Shown here piece by piece: positions 8,934 to 16,841 of a stretch of DNA of 64,000 nucleotides. A program made the position numbers and the translations under genes. Where the stretch lies: contig NZ_FNIJ01000004.1 of assembly GCF_900103845.1 (NCBI RefSeq), positions 352,567 to 416,566 on the forward strand, in the 5' to 3' direction. This stretch comes from Pseudomonas jinjuensis (GTDB taxonomy: Bacteria; Pseudomonadota; Gammaproteobacteria; Pseudomonadales; Pseudomonadaceae). How positions within the stretch are numbered: position 1 is the first letter of the stretch; every line of letters begins with the position of its first letter. The notes under the pieces were generated by a model that was not told the origin of the DNA, searched no databases, and worked only from the letters and a program-made list of their open reading frames with translations.

Positions 8934-10072
8934 TGCTCCACCCCCTGGCGATATGCATCGAGGACAAGGCCATGGAAATGATGGAGGGCATGCTCCGATT
9001 TCCCCGAGCCGGCGGGGTCGGTGACGATGCGTCCCTGCTCGAACGCCGGGGTCCGCATGCCCCGCTGGACGTTTTCCACCAGCGAGATGTCCTCGACCTG
9101 CAGCACCTCGTCGAGGTAACGGATGGCTTCCTTCTCCATCTCGTTGGCCTCGGGGGTCTCGAGGAAGAAGTCGTAGGTTTCGTAGGTGAGATCGGGGCCG
9201 GCGGGGATGATGTGCAGCACGATCATCGAGCTGCGCCCCGGATAGCGCATCAGGCAGGTGTTGGGCCACAGCCACCAGACCGCATGGGTGCGGACCTTGG
9301 CCTGGGAAGTGTCGTAGGCGCTGTTCTGCCCGTTGCCCGCTTCGGCCATGTGGCTGGAGTAGATGCCGTGGGTCTGCACCTTGTAGGTGTTCATGTCCAC
9401 CAGGGTGCAGAAGTCCTTGTGCGCCGTCGGGCAGTGGTAGCACTCGAGGAAGTTGTCGACGACGTTCTTCCAGTTGGACCTGATCCGGTAGGTCAGGCGA
9501 TGGCCGAAGGTCAGGTTGGCGATGTCCGGCGCCCAGTGCAGGATTTCGTCCCGCAGCTCCCCGGACTGCTCGCTCAGCGGGCGCGCAGCGGGATCGAGGT
9601 TGACGAAGATGAAGCCGCAGAACTCTTCCACCTGGACCGGACTCAGGTGGATCTCGCTCTTGTCGAATTCCTTCAGCCCGCCGACGTGCGGTGCGCCGGT
9701 GAGCTGGCCGTTCAGGCCGTAGCACCAGGAGTGGTACGGACAGATGATGCGGTTGACCTTGCCCTCCCCCTGCAGCACCGGATGCGCGCGGTGCTTGCAG
9801 ACGTTGTAGAAGGCCCGCAGGTTGCCGTCATGATCGCGCACCACCGCGATCGGGTTTCCGGCGATCTCGGTGGTGGTGTAGGTGCCGGGCTCCCGGACCT
9901 TTTCCACATGGCAGACCCACTGCCACGAGCGGGCAATGATCTGCTGCTGGTCCAGCTGGAACCACTGGGGATCGATGTAGGCATCCGCACGCAGGGATTG
10001 CGAGATCAGCGGATCCGGGTGATACCCCCTGGCAATGTTTTCGAACTGCGCTCTGGAGATGACTTCGGGCAT
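8930..10072 (-). CDS. Rieske non-haem iron oxygenase of the CntA/YeaW carnitine monooxygenase group
   Basis: 380 residues. The Rieske cluster ligands are C92-x-H94 and C111-x2-H114. The mononuclear iron site is NFLECYHCPTAH, with E210 where most Rieske oxygenases have Asp; this bridging Glu is a hallmark of CntA/YeaW and GbcA-type quaternary-amine oxygenases. Further matches to E. coli YeaW that I recall are a WWLWPNTCL stretch and the AGSGKSEHALHHFH tail. CntA splits carnitine to trimethylamine and malic semialdehyde. Start: the ATG at 10072 has a GGAAGG site eight bases before it; an upstream TTG (10093) is less likely. First gene of the operon. Actual substrate could be carnitine, butyrobetaine or another betaine. 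Confidence 0.87.
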   Translation of the reverse strand: MPEVISRAQFENIARGYHPDPLISQSLRADAYIDPQWFQLDQQQIIARSWQWVCHVEKVREPGTYTTTEIAGNPIAVVRDHDGNLRAFYNVCKHRAHPVLQGEGKVNRIICPYHSWCYGLNGQLTGAPHVGGLKEFDKSEIHLSPVQVEEFCGFIFVNLDPAARPLSEQSGELRDEILHWAPDIANLTFGHRLTYRIRSNWKNVVDNFLECYHCPTAHKDFCTLVDMNTYKVQTHGIYSSHMAEAGNGQNSAYDTSQAKVRTHAVWWLWPNTCLMRYPGRSSMIVLHIIPAGPDLTYETYDFFLETPEANEMEKEAIRYLDEVLQVEDISLVENVQRGMRTPAFEQGRIVTDPAGSGKSEHALHHFHGLVLDAYRQGVEQ

Positions 10073-10137
10073 ATCGGCGGCCTTCCAATACAAGAATTTT
10101 CTGGATGGTTGTTCCTGTCTCGGAGCCGATATTGGTC

Positions 10138-10154
10138 TTCCACCGGGGGTGGAA
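10138..10154. promoter_or_regulatory. Inverted repeat in the oxygenase operon promoter region
   Basis: TTCCACC and GGTGGAA form a perfect seven-base inverted repeat separated by GGG. It lies 66 bases upstream of the Rieske oxygenase start, in the 248-base gap behind the AraC-type regulator gene. It could be an operator for the operon. It is not followed by a T-run on the minus strand, so a terminator for the regulator is less likely. Confidence 0.4.
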
Positions 10155-10320
10155 ACATGCAGGATTCGCCGTGATTTTTTCTTTTTCAGCCAGCGTCGTT
10201 TTCAGGCATGACGTGCTGGATTGCGACCTTCGGGGCCGGAGGAGCGAGCGGAACCGGCCCTCCCGGACGAGAGCCCTGACCGGCGTAGCGGCGACTGGAT
10301 GAAGCCGGAGACGGGGAAAG

Positions 10321-11331
10321 TCAGGGAGTGACCTGGTGCATCGGCCAGGCTCTGAACTCGAACGGGATACGCCCGTCGAGCCGGTCGCGGCGGGGCGTCA
10401 GGCCGAAGCGCTGGCGATATATCCGGCTGAAATGCGACTGGTTCGGAAAGCCCGAGGCCACTGCGATTTCCATCAGCGACATGTCGGTCTGGGTGACCAG
10501 GCAGCGCGCGCGATCCAGTCGAATGTCGCGGTAATAGAGCGCGGGGCTCTTCTGGACGATCTGGTCGAACAGCCGGTCGAGTTGCCTCTGGGATATGCCG
10601 ATGCGCCTGCAGATTTCCGGGATGCTCACCGCCTCTTCCAGGTTTTCCTCCATGATCCTGATCGCCTGCTTCACCAGGACCGGCACCGTGTTGCCCAAGG
10701 GTTGCGGCGTTTCCGGATTCTGCCGGGTTCCCAGAGGACGCAAGCGCTCGTGGAACAGATAGCGGGCCGTCTCGTTGGCGAGGGTATCGCCATGCAGGGA
10801 GCGGATGATGTGCAAGGCGCAGTCGGCAGATGCAGCGCCACCGCAGCAGGTGATGCGCTTGCCGTCCATCACCAGCATGTCCTCGCAGATATCGACGTCC
10901 GGGTAGAGTTCCTTCAACGAGTCGATGTGCTCGTAATGGCCGGTGGCACGCTTCCCGTTCAGGAGTCCGGCCTCCGCAAGCAGATAGGTGCCCGTGTCGA
11001 GCGCGCCAAGGACTACGCCGTCCCGCGCCCACATCCGCAGCGCTGCATGCAGCGCCGGGCTGTTATGCGTTTCGGGATTCCAGCTCGAGGACAGCATGAC
11101 GAGGCTCGGCCTGCCCTGGACTTCTGCCAGCGCCCTGGTGTCGGTGGTCATGGCATTGCTGGCCACGACCGGACCGCCTGTCATCGACACGATTTCCCAA
11201 TGGAAATGGGCGTGCCCACTCAGGTAGTTCGCGGCCCGGAAAGGATCGATGAAGGCTGTCGTCGCCGCCAGGTTGTAGTGCGGGAAGACGACGATCAGGA
11301 GCGAAAACGGCGCGGTGGACTCAGTTGGCAT
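10321..11331 (-). CDS. GATase1-like AraC-family regulator (CdhR/GlxA type)
   Basis: 336 residues. The N-terminal half is a DJ-1/PfpI-like amidotransferase fold (LLIVVFPHYNLAATTAFIDPFRAANYL; the usual nucleophile region reads GALDTGTYLLAEAG, so no Cys there), and the C-terminal 100 residues are an AraC double helix-turn-helix ending in GFPNQSHFSRIYRQRFG. This architecture is shared by GbdR, CdhR and SouR, which respond to betaine, carnitine and sarcosine. It lies directly upstream of the oxygenase operon in the same direction, so it is the best candidate for its local activator. Confidence 0.88.
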   Translation of the reverse strand: MPTESTAPFSLLIVVFPHYNLAATTAFIDPFRAANYLSGHAHFHWEIVSMTGGPVVASNAMTTDTRALAEVQGRPSLVMLSSSWNPETHNSPALHAALRMWARDGVVLGALDTGTYLLAEAGLLNGKRATGHYEHIDSLKELYPDVDICEDMLVMDGKRITCCGGAASADCALHIIRSLHGDTLANETARYLFHERLRPLGTRQNPETPQPLGNTVPVLVKQAIRIMEENLEEAVSIPEICRRIGISQRQLDRLFDQIVQKSPALYYRDIRLDRARCLVTQTDMSLMEIAVASGFPNQSHFSRIYRQRFGLTPRRDRLDGRIPFEFRAWPMHQVTP

Positions 11332-11454
11332 GGGCGCTCACCGAAGATGAGTTGGGAAGAGCTCGGCGGCCAGGAATACCACAAATCGGATCGATGACCA
11401 TCTCGAGGCATAAGGGTCGGTGATTGCCCTGACACAGCGAAAGCGCTGCGGCCA

Positions 11455-11781
11455 TCACCAGCCCAGATACTGCAGCCCCCATACGGCGCCCATCCCAGCC
11501 ACCAGGGTCAGGATAGTGCTGCGGCTTGTCCAGGCCACGAGAGCGGCCACTGCCGCTGCATAGAGTCGCGGATTATCGAGCGAGAACTCGCCGCCTTCAT
11601 GCGAGAGAGTGACGGCGGGCAATACCAGCGCCGCCAGCACGCTGGCCGGTACGTAAACCAGGGCACGCTGCAGGACCGGCGGAATCGACAGCCGCCCGTA
11701 CAGCTCGATGAAGGAGAGCCGGAGAACGAAGGTCCCCACGCCAACAGCCAGGAACAATCCCCATAGCGACCAGTCAATCAA
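11455..11781 (-). CDS. azlD: AzlD-type small subunit of a branched-chain amino acid exporter
   Basis: 108 residues with three to four hydrophobic segments, matching AzlD: a short membrane protein that works with AzlC to export branched-chain or other small hydrophobic amino acids. The start is TTG, preceded by a strong GGGAGGAG site, and it overlaps the end of the AzlC gene by eight bases, so the two are translationally coupled. Why this exporter lies between two betaine-type regulators is unclear; it may remove an amine or amino acid formed during catabolism, which is speculation. Confidence 0.83.
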   Translation of the reverse strand: MIDWSLWGLFLAVGVGTFVLRLSFIELYGRLSIPPVLQRALVYVPASVLAALVLPAVTLSHEGGEFSLDNPRLYAAAVAALVAWTSRSTILTLVAGMGAVWGLQYLGW

Positions 11782-12517
11782 CGGTGGCTCCTCCCTTCAG
11801 CCGGGGCTCGGTCGACGCCGAGCGCGCGCTGTTGAAACGTTCGGCGAGAAGGCCGGCGGCAATGCCGCATAGCGAGGCCATGACCAGCCCCAGGTTATAG
11901 GGCATGTCCACCGCCAGCACGGCCACTCCCCCGCCGACCAGTGCGGCGCAAAGGCTCGCCGAGTTGCGTATCGCGGGTATCAGCAATGCCAGGAATACCA
12001 GCGGTATCGCGAAATCCAGCGACCAGTCGCTGGGAATGCCGGTCCCCAGACAGACGCCAGCCACCACCGACAGTTGCCAGGTCAGCCACATGTTCAGCGT
12101 GGCACCGGCAAAGTAGTGATGCCCGAACTTTCCCAGTTCTCCGGAGGAGAGTTTGAAAATGCTCAGGGCGTAGGACTGATCGGCGAGCATGTACGAAAGC
12201 GGCCACGTCCAGCGACGCGGCAGATGGTTCAGATGCGGCGCCAGCGAGGCGCTGTACATCACGAAGCGCAGGTTGATCACCAGCGCCGTGAGGATGATGA
12301 CGAGACCGAAGGCATCGCTGCGCAGCAGTTGCAAGGCGGCCATCTGGGCGGAGCCGGAATAGAACAGCAACGTCATGCCTATGGTGGTGCCGGGCGACAT
12401 CCCCATTTCGATTGCGGTAATGCCCGTAACCAGGCCGAAGGGAATGATCCCCAGCATCGAGGACCCCAGAACACGGACGCCGTCCCAGAAGGCCTCCCCT
12501 GCTGTTCGATATGCCAA
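11774..12517 (-). CDS. azlC: AzlC-type large subunit of a branched-chain amino acid exporter
   Basis: Multi-spanning membrane protein with the AzlC signature GIIPFGLVTGITAIEMGM near the N-terminus and FYSGSAQMAALQLL, followed by LVINLRFVMYSASL. The frame is open to a TTG at 12565, but an internal TTG at 12517 has an AGGAG site six bases before it and gives the family's usual start (xAFWDGVR). I used the latter; 12565 or a GTG at 12562 remain possible. It partners the overlapping AzlD. Both genes use TTG starts. Confidence 0.8.
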   Translation of the reverse strand: MAYRTAGEAFWDGVRVLGSSMLGIIPFGLVTGITAIEMGMSPGTTIGMTLLFYSGSAQMAALQLLRSDAFGLVIILTALVINLRFVMYSASLAPHLNHLPRRWTWPLSYMLADQSYALSIFKLSSGELGKFGHHYFAGATLNMWLTWQLSVVAGVCLGTGIPSDWSLDFAIPLVFLALLIPAIRNSASLCAALVGGGVAVLAVDMPYNLGLVMASLCGIAAGLLAERFNSARSASTEPRLKGGATVD

Positions 12518-12723
12518 GGCAATCTCCTGAATTCTGTATCTGAGGAAAGGATTGGGCGTCACCAACGAAATTCCGGCGCGCTGCTGCCTGGCGCACGGCG
12601 CCTGATTCCAGCAAGAGGCGCCGCGGTCGACAAACGATTTTTTCGGCTCGATTGATGACCATTGATCATCAGTAACACGTCATGAGCACAGCGCACCTGA
12701 CCAGGCCTGGGAGCGCTCGTTTC

Positions 12724-13830
12724 TCAAATCTTCACGCTGGCAAAGGTGGGTTCGCCCTGTGCACGGTTCAGGGCCACGCCCGCCGCGGAGGCCGCGTTAT
12801 GGGCCAGGCCTTCCGGAACAGGCAGCAATGCCACCACATTGGCCTCCTGCCCGGCGCGCTCTTCCCGTGGCGAGATGCCGAAATGCATGCGGTAGCACTT
12901 GGAGAAATGCGGAGTGGAAACAAAGCCGCACACCGAGCCTATTTCCAGGATGGACATGGACGTCTGCTTCAGCAGCTGGCGCGCCCGGATCAACCGCAGC
13001 TTGAGGTAATAGCGCGACGGCGAACACTGGAGGTACTTGTGGAACAGGCGCTCCAGCTGACGGCGTGAAACGCCCACGTGACAGGCCAGCTCGTCGAGGT
13101 CGATGGGCTCCTCCAGGTTGGCTTCCATCAGCATGACGATTTCCTGCAGCTTCGGCTGGTTGGTGCCGAGCGTGTGCCTGAGCGGCACACGCTGCTGGTC
13201 CTGCTCGTTCCGGATGCGTTCGTAGATGAACATGTCGGAGATGGCCGCCGACAGGTCCCGGCCATGGGCGCGGCCAATCAGATGCAGCATCATGTCCATC
13301 GGCGCGGTACCGCCCGACGCCGTATAGCGGTTGCGGTCGATGGAAAACAGACGGGTGCAGGCTGCCGTGCGCGGGAAGGTTTCCTGCAGCGCGGCCAGAC
13401 ACTCCCAGTGGACGCTGCACAGGTGGCCATCGAGCAACCCGGCCTCGGCCAGCGCCCAGCTGCCGGTGCAGACGGCGCCAATCTGGCGGCCATGGCGGGC
13501 CTGCAATCTCAGCCAGTTCACATGTTCGCGGCTTACCCGGTGCTGAATGTCCACGCCGCCGCAAACGATCACCGTATCCAGGGTCGGAGCGGTATCCAGG
13601 CTGGCATCCGGGGTGATCTGCAGGCCGTCGCTGGCACTTACCGGCCTGCCGTCCCTGCTCAGGGTGAACCAGCGGTACAGCTCCTTGCCCGACAGCTGGT
13701 TGGCCATGCGCAATGGCTCCACCGCGGAGGCCAGTGAAATCAGGGTGAAGTCATCCAACAAGAGGAACCCGATGGATTGTGGCCCGCAGCCCATCGGGAG
13801 GGAATCTGTCTTCTGGTCCATCTGTGTCAT
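12724..13830 (-). CDS. gbdR: GbdR-like GATase1-AraC transcriptional activator
   Basis: 368 residues. The N-terminal domain (GPQSIGFLLLDDFTLISLASAVEPLRMANQLSG, shown here in parts: GFLLLDDFTLISLA, EPLRMANQLSG) and the C-terminal AraC domain (RRQLERLFHKYLQCSPSRYY, GFVSTPHFSKCYR) closely resemble P. aeruginosa GbdR, the glycine-betaine and dimethylglycine-responsive activator of betaine catabolism; even the extreme C-terminus (QGEPTFASVKI) is shared in form. The ATG at 13830 with a GAGGG site gives GbdR's length; the frame extends upstream to a TTG at 13893. It may be GbdR itself or a paralogue that recognises another betaine. Confidence 0.87.
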   Translation of the reverse strand: MTQMDQKTDSLPMGCGPQSIGFLLLDDFTLISLASAVEPLRMANQLSGKELYRWFTLSRDGRPVSASDGLQITPDASLDTAPTLDTVIVCGGVDIQHRVSREHVNWLRLQARHGRQIGAVCTGSWALAEAGLLDGHLCSVHWECLAALQETFPRTAACTRLFSIDRNRYTASGGTAPMDMMLHLIGRAHGRDLSAAISDMFIYERIRNEQDQQRVPLRHTLGTNQPKLQEIVMLMEANLEEPIDLDELACHVGVSRRQLERLFHKYLQCSPSRYYLKLRLIRARQLLKQTSMSILEIGSVCGFVSTPHFSKCYRMHFGISPREERAGQEANVVALLPVPEGLAHNAASAAGVALNRAQGEPTFASVKI

Positions 13831-13913
13831 CTTTCGGCCCTCAAGGTAAGCAGGGTATGCAACGTCAAATCGAGGCATGCTGTTATTCACCAATCACGGC
13901 AGATACTCCGGAT

Positions 13914-15083
13914 CTAATCTGCGCATTCCAGTGAGCGACGCCCTGTTTTCACTGCGTGTGGTGTTATTCCCACCAGCACTGCCAATGTGACTGTCACTGC
14001 AATTCCGAACTGATAGAGTGCCTGTGGTCCGACATAGTCCATTAGCGCCCCTGCTACCAATGGACCAATGGTGGCTCCAATGCCGAACATCACTATCAAC
14101 ATACCGGCCACAGAAATCCTGAGCTCTTGCTCCAGGTTTTCGTTCGCATGCGCAACACCCAGTGGGTAGAAACAGAATTGCAAGAATCCGATGACGCCTC
14201 CTGCGATCAACAGATGGGCGTATCCTGAAATATCCAGGAAAGCCAACGGCGCATAAGCGAGGGCCAAAAGAGTCGCAATCAATCGAATTAGCGCAACACG
14301 AGAATACAGATCGAACAGTCTGCCCAAGATGAATTGGGCAAGTAAGCCGCCCGCAACAGTCAGAGCCATGAGCTGGCCTACCTGTGCAGGGGCATACCCT
14401 AATTGCGCGATGAATACAGGGGTCAGACTGAAGAAACTGCCATTTAGGATTCCAGACACCAGAGCGGTGCCCAACGATTGCCTGAGACGATTCAAATACG
14501 TCGAAGGACGAACTCGTTGCTGGCTGGTAATCCTCGGCCGGACGCCTCGATGCAGTGCCAGAGGAACCATGCCGATCGCATAGGCAATCGCTATTCCAGT
14601 CAAGATGCGAGCATCGAGACCATCACCGATGCTGAGCAACAGTTGTCCCACGATCATGCCACCGTAGACAGCCACCATATAAAGCGACATCGCACTGCCA
14701 CGACGACCACTAGGTGCACAGTCGTTTAGCCAACTTTCCATAACCATCAACTGACAGGTTATTGCCAATCCGAAAACGAATCTCAGCATGAGCCACAGTG
14801 GCAGCCAGTCACTGAGCTGAAGGCAGAGGACGGTACTGACAATGATTCCAGCACTCGCGACGAATGCCGGCATGTGGGTCACGCGGTCGATCAGCCAGTA
14901 ACCCACGCGAGCTCCGGCAACCATTCCCAAGGCGCTCGCAGCCATGAGGGCGCCGCCCCAGACTTCTCCCACGCCGTCAGCTTCCAGGCGCAAGGCGAAG
15001 TAAGTGATCAGCAGTGTAAATCCAAGTTGCATCGACATGGTTGCAACGTAGAGTGCTCCAAATTCCCTAGTCAGGGCGAACAA
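13914..15083 (-). CDS. MFS transporter, YcaD-like
   Basis: 389 residues with about twelve hydrophobic segments and a central loop (RGVRPRITSQQRVRPSTYLNRLRQ), typical of the small MFS exporters related to YcaD. The start is a TTG at 15083 with a TGGAGA site seven bases before it. Base composition is clearly less GC-rich than the neighbours (many AAT, TCA, ATA and CGA codons), which points to separate acquisition. It ends 83 bases before the GbdR-like gene on the same strand. Substrate unknown; efflux of a sugar or amine is possible. Confidence 0.8.
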   Translation of the reverse strand: MFALTREFGALYVATMSMQLGFTLLITYFALRLEADGVGEVWGGALMAASALGMVAGARVGYWLIDRVTHMPAFVASAGIIVSTVLCLQLSDWLPLWLMLRFVFGLAITCQLMVMESWLNDCAPSGRRGSAMSLYMVAVYGGMIVGQLLLSIGDGLDARILTGIAIAYAIGMVPLALHRGVRPRITSQQRVRPSTYLNRLRQSLGTALVSGILNGSFFSLTPVFIAQLGYAPAQVGQLMALTVAGGLLAQFILGRLFDLYSRVALIRLIATLLALAYAPLAFLDISGYAHLLIAGGVIGFLQFCFYPLGVAHANENLEQELRISVAGMLIVMFGIGATIGPLVAGALMDYVGPQALYQFGIAVTVTLAVLVGITPHAVKTGRRSLECAD

Positions 15084-15344
15084 GATAATTCTCCAGGATG
15101 AACGTCCCGTCAGATTCCCCAGAATCGGCTTTGCTGGCTAAATACAGATCTGGGGCCATGGGAAAGACATGAACACTTCGTTACTTCAACATCCATTCCG
15201 GCAGGGAGTTTCACGCCGGACTCAGTTGAAACTTCGCACCCTCTTTCCCTTGCACTATTGGCGACATTTTTCCTCCAGGCGAAAAGAACCCGAGGCGCTC
15301 GGAGAAAACCCAGTCTTGCGAGCTTTCCCATCTCGCCGAACGCG

Positions 15345-16691
15345 TCAGTCGACAAGGAAGCTTTCGTCAAAGGGATACGAGGTCAGGTTCTCGCAACCGT
15401 CCTCCGTGACGAGGATCTGGTTCTCGAGCTTGATCCCGTCCTTGCCGCCCACCGCCCCCACATAGGCCTCGACGCAGAGCGCCATCCCGGGCTGCAACTC
15501 GCCTTCGTAACCGTAGGACTCCACGTCCTCGGGATAGCGGATGCAGGGGTACTCGTCGCACAGCCCGACGCCATGGAACATGACGCCATAGCGCTGGGCC
15601 CGGAACTCTTCCGGCAGCCGGTGGCCTTTGGCGGTCAGCTCGGTGAACCTGACGCCCGGCCTGACCAGGCTGGCGTTGGTGGTGATGTGCTCGTGGGCGA
15701 TCCGGTAGAGCCGCTTCTGTTCCCTGGTCGGCTCCCGGCCTCCGCAGATCCAGGCGCGAGAGATATCGACGCACATGCCGTAGACGCCGATCAGATCGGT
15801 GTCGAAGGAAACCAGGTCGCCGTCGCCGATGATCCGCGGCCCCGACTCCTGGAACCAGGGATTGGTGCGGGGGCCGGAACTCAGGATGCGCGTTTCGATC
15901 CACTCCCCGCCCCGGCGGATGTTCTCGGCGTGCAGGACCGCCCACACGTCGTTCTCGGTCGCCCCGGCGCGCAGCGCCTTGTGCATCTCCGCCACCGACG
16001 CTTCGCAGGAGGCGATGGCGCAGCGCATGGCCTTGATCTCGTCCGGTCCCTTGATGACCCGCGCGAATTCGGTCACTTCCTGGGCATTGGAAACCTCGAT
16101 GCCCAGCTTCTCGAGCGCGCGCAGACCGGCCATCTCGATTCTGTCGACCGCGAGGCGGCGATTGTTCCCCGCGTGCTCCCGCAACACGCTATCGACCTGC
16201 TGGGCGAATTTCCTGGCGTGCTCTTCCGTGCGATTGCCGGACTCGAAGTAGAAGAAGGCCGCGCCGCCGCGCAGCTCGCGGACCAGCGGCAGGTGTGCGG
16301 ACAGGTGATCGCAGTTGTGGAAGTCCCACAGCACCACGTAGCCATCGGCCGAGACAAAGCAGGCGCGCGCCGGATTGTGGGTGATCCAGAGCTGCATGTT
16401 GGTGGTGTCGGTGGCGTAGCGAATGTTCAGCGGATCGAACAGCAGAATCCCGCCCAGGTCGCGAGCCACGATCTGCTCACGCAACCGCTCCAGGCGGTAT
16501 TCGCGCATCGTCGGCAGGTGGGGAATTTCGAGATTCAGCTCGGCCCACTCGGCCATGGCCAAAGGCGTCGGGCCGATCTCCACCCGGTCGTTGTTGTCCT
16601 CTGTTCCATCGGCCTTGAGGGCGGTGGAAATCCTCTTGCCGGGATCGATCTTGCGCTGGTTCGAAGGAATCGAGAATGGAGATGAGCTCAT
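15345..16691 (-). CDS. dddP: DMSP lyase DddP (M24 metallopeptidase fold)
   Basis: 448 residues, the length of DddP. DddP cleaves dimethylsulfoniopropionate to dimethyl sulfide and acrylate with a two-metal site. From memory, Ruegeria DddP uses D295, D297, D307, H371, E406 and E421 as metal ligands and D377 as base; here D297, D299, D309, H373, E408, E423 and D379 are all present at a constant +2 offset. Conserved stretches include RVEIGPTPLAMAEWA, FDPLNIRYATDTTNMQLW and GVGLCDEYPC. ATG 16691 is preferred over a GTG at 16715. It is the last gene of an operon with a betaine/DMSP-type ABC importer, so import of its substrate is explained. A related sulfonium or betaine substrate remains possible. 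Confidence 0.87.
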   Translation of the reverse strand: MSSSPFSIPSNQRKIDPGKRISTALKADGTEDNNDRVEIGPTPLAMAEWAELNLEIPHLPTMREYRLERLREQIVARDLGGILLFDPLNIRYATDTTNMQLWITHNPARACFVSADGYVVLWDFHNCDHLSAHLPLVRELRGGAAFFYFESGNRTEEHARKFAQQVDSVLREHAGNNRRLAVDRIEMAGLRALEKLGIEVSNAQEVTEFARVIKGPDEIKAMRCAIASCEASVAEMHKALRAGATENDVWAVLHAENIRRGGEWIETRILSSGPRTNPWFQESGPRIIGDGDLVSFDTDLIGVYGMCVDISRAWICGGREPTREQKRLYRIAHEHITTNASLVRPGVRFTELTAKGHRLPEEFRAQRYGVMFHGVGLCDEYPCIRYPEDVESYGYEGELQPGMALCVEAYVGAVGGKDGIKLENQILVTEDGCENLTSYPFDESFLVD

Positions 16692-16841
16692 CGTTTGATT
16701 TCCACTGCAGGCCACGGTCGTTGTATTTCAGGTGGGTGGGACGTACAGCTTGTTCATGTCGCGGAGTCTTCCCATCTCCGCGTAAAGGAAGCCCGCAACT
16801 TTCCCGTGAGGATCATTGACGGGCTTCGCTTCATCATTGGA

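Noticed and set aside
15084..15344. Possible small gene between the MFS and DddP genes
   Set aside because: The overlapping short ORFs on both strands lack ribosome sites and motifs; I see only a spacer.
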